Shown here: piece after piece, positions 6,272-7,416 of the stretch
Numbering within the stretch: position 1 is the first letter of the stretch
How the letters are laid out: each line of letters starts with the position of its first letter
DNA from: Actinomycetes bacterium
GTDB taxonomy: Bacteria; Actinomycetota; Acidimicrobiia; Acidimicrobiales; Palsa-688
NCBI GenBank assembly: GCA_021821705.1
Contig: JAKACE010000085.1
Location: 1 to 7,416 of the forward strand
Length of the DNA: 7,416 nt
Direction of reading: 5' to 3'
Notes under the pieces: model-generated
What the model was told of the DNA's origin: nothing
Database searches by the model: none
Seen by the model: the letters and a program-made list of their open reading frames with translations, nothing else
Program-made: the position numbers and the translations under genes

Positions 6272-6289
6272 CCGCCCTGGCAGTAACCT
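6266..6289. repeat. Inverted repeat AAGTTAC-N10-GTAACCT, possible operator
   Basis: The arms at 6266-6272 and 6283-6289 match at 6 of 7 positions around a 10-base centre, so the arm centres lie 17 bp apart. It overlaps the -10-like element of the coiled-coil gene and sits in the region shared with the divergent response regulator, a natural place for a dimeric regulator to bind. Confidence 0.4.
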
Positions 6290-6314
6290 CGGGACATAAG
6301 GCTCCTGGAACGCT

Positions 6315-6328
6315 GTGGGAGTTCCCAC
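6315..6328. repeat. Perfect palindrome GTGGGA-GT-TCCCAC
   Basis: Six-base arms around a 2-base centre form a perfect 14-bp inverted repeat, 58 bases upstream of the response regulator start. An overlapping IR, GGAAC (6307-6311)/GTTCC (6321-6325), shares part of it. No T-run follows and the loop is too small for a good RNA hairpin, so a DNA-binding site is more likely than a terminator. Confidence 0.4.
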
Positions 6329-6334
6329 GTCCGC

Positions 6335-6350
6335 TTCAGCGGGCTTTCAG
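6335..6350 (+). promoter_or_regulatory. TTCAG direct repeat at 11-bp period, candidate OmpR-type operator
   Basis: TTCAG occurs at 6335-6339 and 6346-6350, embedded in CTTCAGCG and CTTTCAGG. Tandem half-sites one helical turn apart are the known binding mode of OmpR/PhoB-family regulators, and MprA boxes are tandem octamers. The pair lies 35-51 bases upstream of the response regulator ATG, so autoregulation is plausible. With only two short copies, chance is possible. Confidence 0.3.
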
Positions 6351-6374
6351 GACCAGGCGCCACAGTTGGCCATT

Positions 6375-6381
6375 GAGGAGG
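6375..6381 (+). promoter_or_regulatory. Strong Shine-Dalgarno site of the OmpR-family regulator
   Basis: GAGGAGG lies 4 bases before ATG 6386 and fixes that start. It contrasts with the apparently leaderless starts of the two neighbouring genes. Confidence 0.75.
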
Positions 6382-6385
6382 CCCG

Positions 6386-7075
6386 ATGAGGGTGCTGGTG
6401 GTAGACGACGAGCCCGCGGTGCGCCAGGCGCTCGAGCGCGCCCTGCGCTTCGAGGGGTACACGGCCGAACTTGCCGAAGACGGCATGGCGGGCCTCGCCG
6501 CCCACGCCGAGAGGCCGGCCGATGCCATAGTGCTCGACATCGCCATGCCCCGGATGGACGGCTTGGAGATGTGCCGCCGGCTGAGGGCGGCCGGTGACCG
6601 CACACCGGTGCTCATGCTCACCGCCCGCTCGTCTGTCAGCGAGCGCGTGGACGGGCTCGATGCCGGGGCGGACGACTACCTGGTCAAGCCGTTCGCACTG
6701 GAAGAGCTGTTGGCCAGGCTGCGGGCGCTGATGCGCCGCAGCTCGCCGACGGCGGACACCGAGGTGCTGCGGTTCGGTGACCTGTCGCTCGACCCGGGGA
6801 CCCGGGAGGTGCGCAGGGGCTCGCGCCTCATCGAGCTGACCCGTACCGAGTTCCTACTGCTGGAGCTTTTCCTGCGCAACCCGAGGCAGGTGCTACCTCG
6901 CGAGGTCATCTTCGACCGCGTCTGGGGCTACGACTTCGGCCTCAACTCCAACAGCCTCGAGGTCTACATCGGCTACCTGCGCCGCAAGACCGAGGCCGAG
7001 GGCGAGACCCGCCTCATCCACACAGTCCGCGGAGTCGGCTATGTCATGCGCCTGCCGGCAGAAATGCGCGCTTGA
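6386..7075 (+). CDS. OmpR/PhoB-family response regulator, MprA-like
   Basis: This 229-residue protein combines a receiver domain (about 1-118) and a winged-helix DNA-binding domain (about 127-222). Receiver residues are Asp7/Asp8, the phospho-acceptor Asp51 in [12 protein letters not shown], Thr79 and Lys101-Pro102. The stretch [17 protein letters not shown] at 83-99 and the C-terminal [22 protein letters not shown] signature resemble mycobacterial MprA, which responds to envelope stress with kinase MprB. The recognition helix and wing fall around 185-220. The start is set by GAGGAGG four bases upstream. A cognate histidine kinase would be expected directly downstream, but 7076-7416 shows no kinase motif; it may begin later. 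Divergent from the coiled-coil gene, it likely shares regulatory sites in 6260-6385. Family assignment is firm; the MprA orthology is inferred. Confidence 0.95.
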   Translation: MRVLVVDDEPAVRQALERALRFEGYTAELAEDGMAGLAAHAERPADAIVLDIAMPRMDGLEMCRRLRAAGDRTPVLMLTARSSVSERVDGLDAGADDYLVKPFALEELLARLRALMRRSSPTADTEVLRFGDLSLDPGTREVRRGSRLIELTRTEFLLLELFLRNPRQVLPREVIFDRVWGYDFGLNSNSLEVYIGYLRRKTEAEGETRLIHTVRGVGYVMRLPAEMRA

Positions 7076-7157
7076 GGAGCACGACGACGTCACCGGCACC
7101 CCCTGTGGCAGGTCCCGGACCACGCAGAGGGGCGCTTGCCGTGACCGGGAGAGCGCG

Positions 7158-7416
7158 TTGAACTGGGTACCGCTACCCGAAAGGGAGGCGGTCACCGCCG
7201 GGCCCGAGGGTCTGGCCCCCGGGCCCGGGGACCTGGCCTCCGGCCCTGGCCCGGCCCCTACGGGACCGCCCGTCCCGGGCGCACCTGGGCCTGTGTGGCC
7301 CAGCGGCGCGCCCGGCCTTGACGCGGCTCCGGGGCCCCCTGGCACCGAGGGCTACGAGGAACAAGAGGAGGAGGAGGAGGAGGAGGAGGAGGAGGAGGAG
7401 GAGGGCGCCCTCATGG
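7158..7416 (+). CDS. Partial low-complexity Pro/Gly/Glu-rich frame, runs off window
   Basis: The frame containing TTG 7158 stays open to the window end (86 codons). Before that, 7076-7157 is also open in this frame but has no ATG or GTG start. The product is Pro/Gly/Ala-rich from about residue 15 to 65, with an imperfect repeat (LAPGPG, LASGPG), then EEQ and 13 consecutive Glu, then GALM. GGGAGA five bases before TTG could be a ribosome site. Such disordered acidic N-termini occur in front of the membrane segment in some actinobacterial membrane-bound proteases and kinases, and a kinase or PepD-type protease would fit next to an MprA-like gene, but no domain is visible. Alternatively the real gene starts at ATG 7413 and this stretch is a leader. 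The opposite-strand frames look no better. Low confidence. Confidence 0.35.
   Translation, partial: MNWVPLPEREAVTAGPEGLAPGPGDLASGPGPAPTGPPVPGAPGPVWPSGAPGLDAAPGPPGTEGYEEQEEEEEEEEEEEEEGALM
7217..7230. repeat. GC-only 14-bp palindrome
   Basis: CCCCGGGCCCGGGG is a perfect 14-bp palindrome inside the Pro/Gly-rich stretch. It can arise from repeated Pro and Gly codons, so it needs no separate function. A 5-bp hairpin GGGTA-CCGC-TACCC (7165-7178) lies upstream, near the end of the response regulator transcript, but lacks a T-run. Confidence 0.3.
7365..7403 (+). repeat. (GAG)13 trinucleotide microsatellite
   Basis: Thirteen perfect GAG copies lie in the open reading frame, encoding poly-Glu if translated. 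Every register of the tract also contains the Shine-Dalgarno core AGGAGG. It ends ten bases before ATG 7413. Confidence 0.9.
7401..7412. repeat. Perfect 12-bp palindrome abutting ATG 7413
   Basis: GAGGGCGCCCTC is fully self-complementary and includes the last GAG triplet. It ends exactly one base before an ATG in the same frame as the GAG tract. As RNA it could sequester the last Shine-Dalgarno copy, or it may be a protein site. Confidence 0.5.

Noticed and set aside
7072..7161. TTG-started 29-codon frame overlapping the regulator stop, as a kinase start
   Set aside because: It stops at 7159-7161 and carries no recognisable sequence; a frameshifted kinase N-terminus cannot be supported.
6893..7345. 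Minus-strand frames at the right end (6893-7345 and 7173-7364)
   Set aside because: They overlap the 3' end of the OmpR-family gene and are Pro/Gly/Arg-rich complements of GC-rich DNA without start or domain support.
7365..7403. GAG tract as a CRISPR or satellite array
   Set aside because: It is a simple 3-base repeat without spacers, so it is a microsatellite only.

Overview
The window is GC-rich bacterial DNA whose proteins look actinobacterial. It has a PolA with a degenerate proofreading domain, a PdtaR-type ANTAR response regulator, a DtxR/IdeR-family repressor and an MprA-like OmpR regulator. GTG starts are common. An early-branching actinobacterial lineage such as Acidimicrobiia is possible, but the sequence alone does not settle this.

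Layout, left to right. (1) Minus strand, 1-1364: a diguanylate cyclase with a long TPR-like helical N-terminus, cut by the window edge inside its GGEEF domain. (2) Minus strand, 1455-4166: a complete DNA polymerase I. (3) 4167-4423: a divergent intergenic region rich in hairpins. It holds a convincing plus-strand intrinsic terminator with no gene in front of it, an overlapping alternative hairpin, and a likely promoter for a leaderless transcript. (4) Plus strand, 4424-5119: a DtxR-family metal-dependent repressor whose metal ligands mix DtxR and MntR features. (5) 5120-5230: a nested stem-loop between converging genes. (6) Minus strand, 5231-5815: pdtaR. (7) Minus strand, 5969-6259: a small conserved-looking coiled-coil protein of unknown function. 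(8) 6260-6385: a divergent regulatory region with inverted and direct repeats. (9) Plus strand, 6386-7075: an OmpR/PhoB-family response regulator resembling MprA. (10) 7076-7416: an open frame rich in Pro, Gly and Glu that runs off the window. It ends in 13 GAG triplets, then a 12-bp palindrome, then an ATG.

Functionally this is a housekeeping repair polymerase surrounded by signalling and regulatory genes: c-di-GMP synthesis, metal-responsive repression, RNA-level antitermination by the ANTAR protein, and a two-component regulator. Neither response regulator has its kinase fully inside the window. The polA-pdtaR neighbourhood also exists in Mycobacterium tuberculosis, so the core looks like conserved chromosome rather than a mobile island. 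I see no insertion sequence, CRISPR array, tRNA or rRNA. No wholly new system is evident. The least explained elements are the orphan terminator with its competing hairpin upstream of the DtxR-family gene, and the GAG tract at the right edge.
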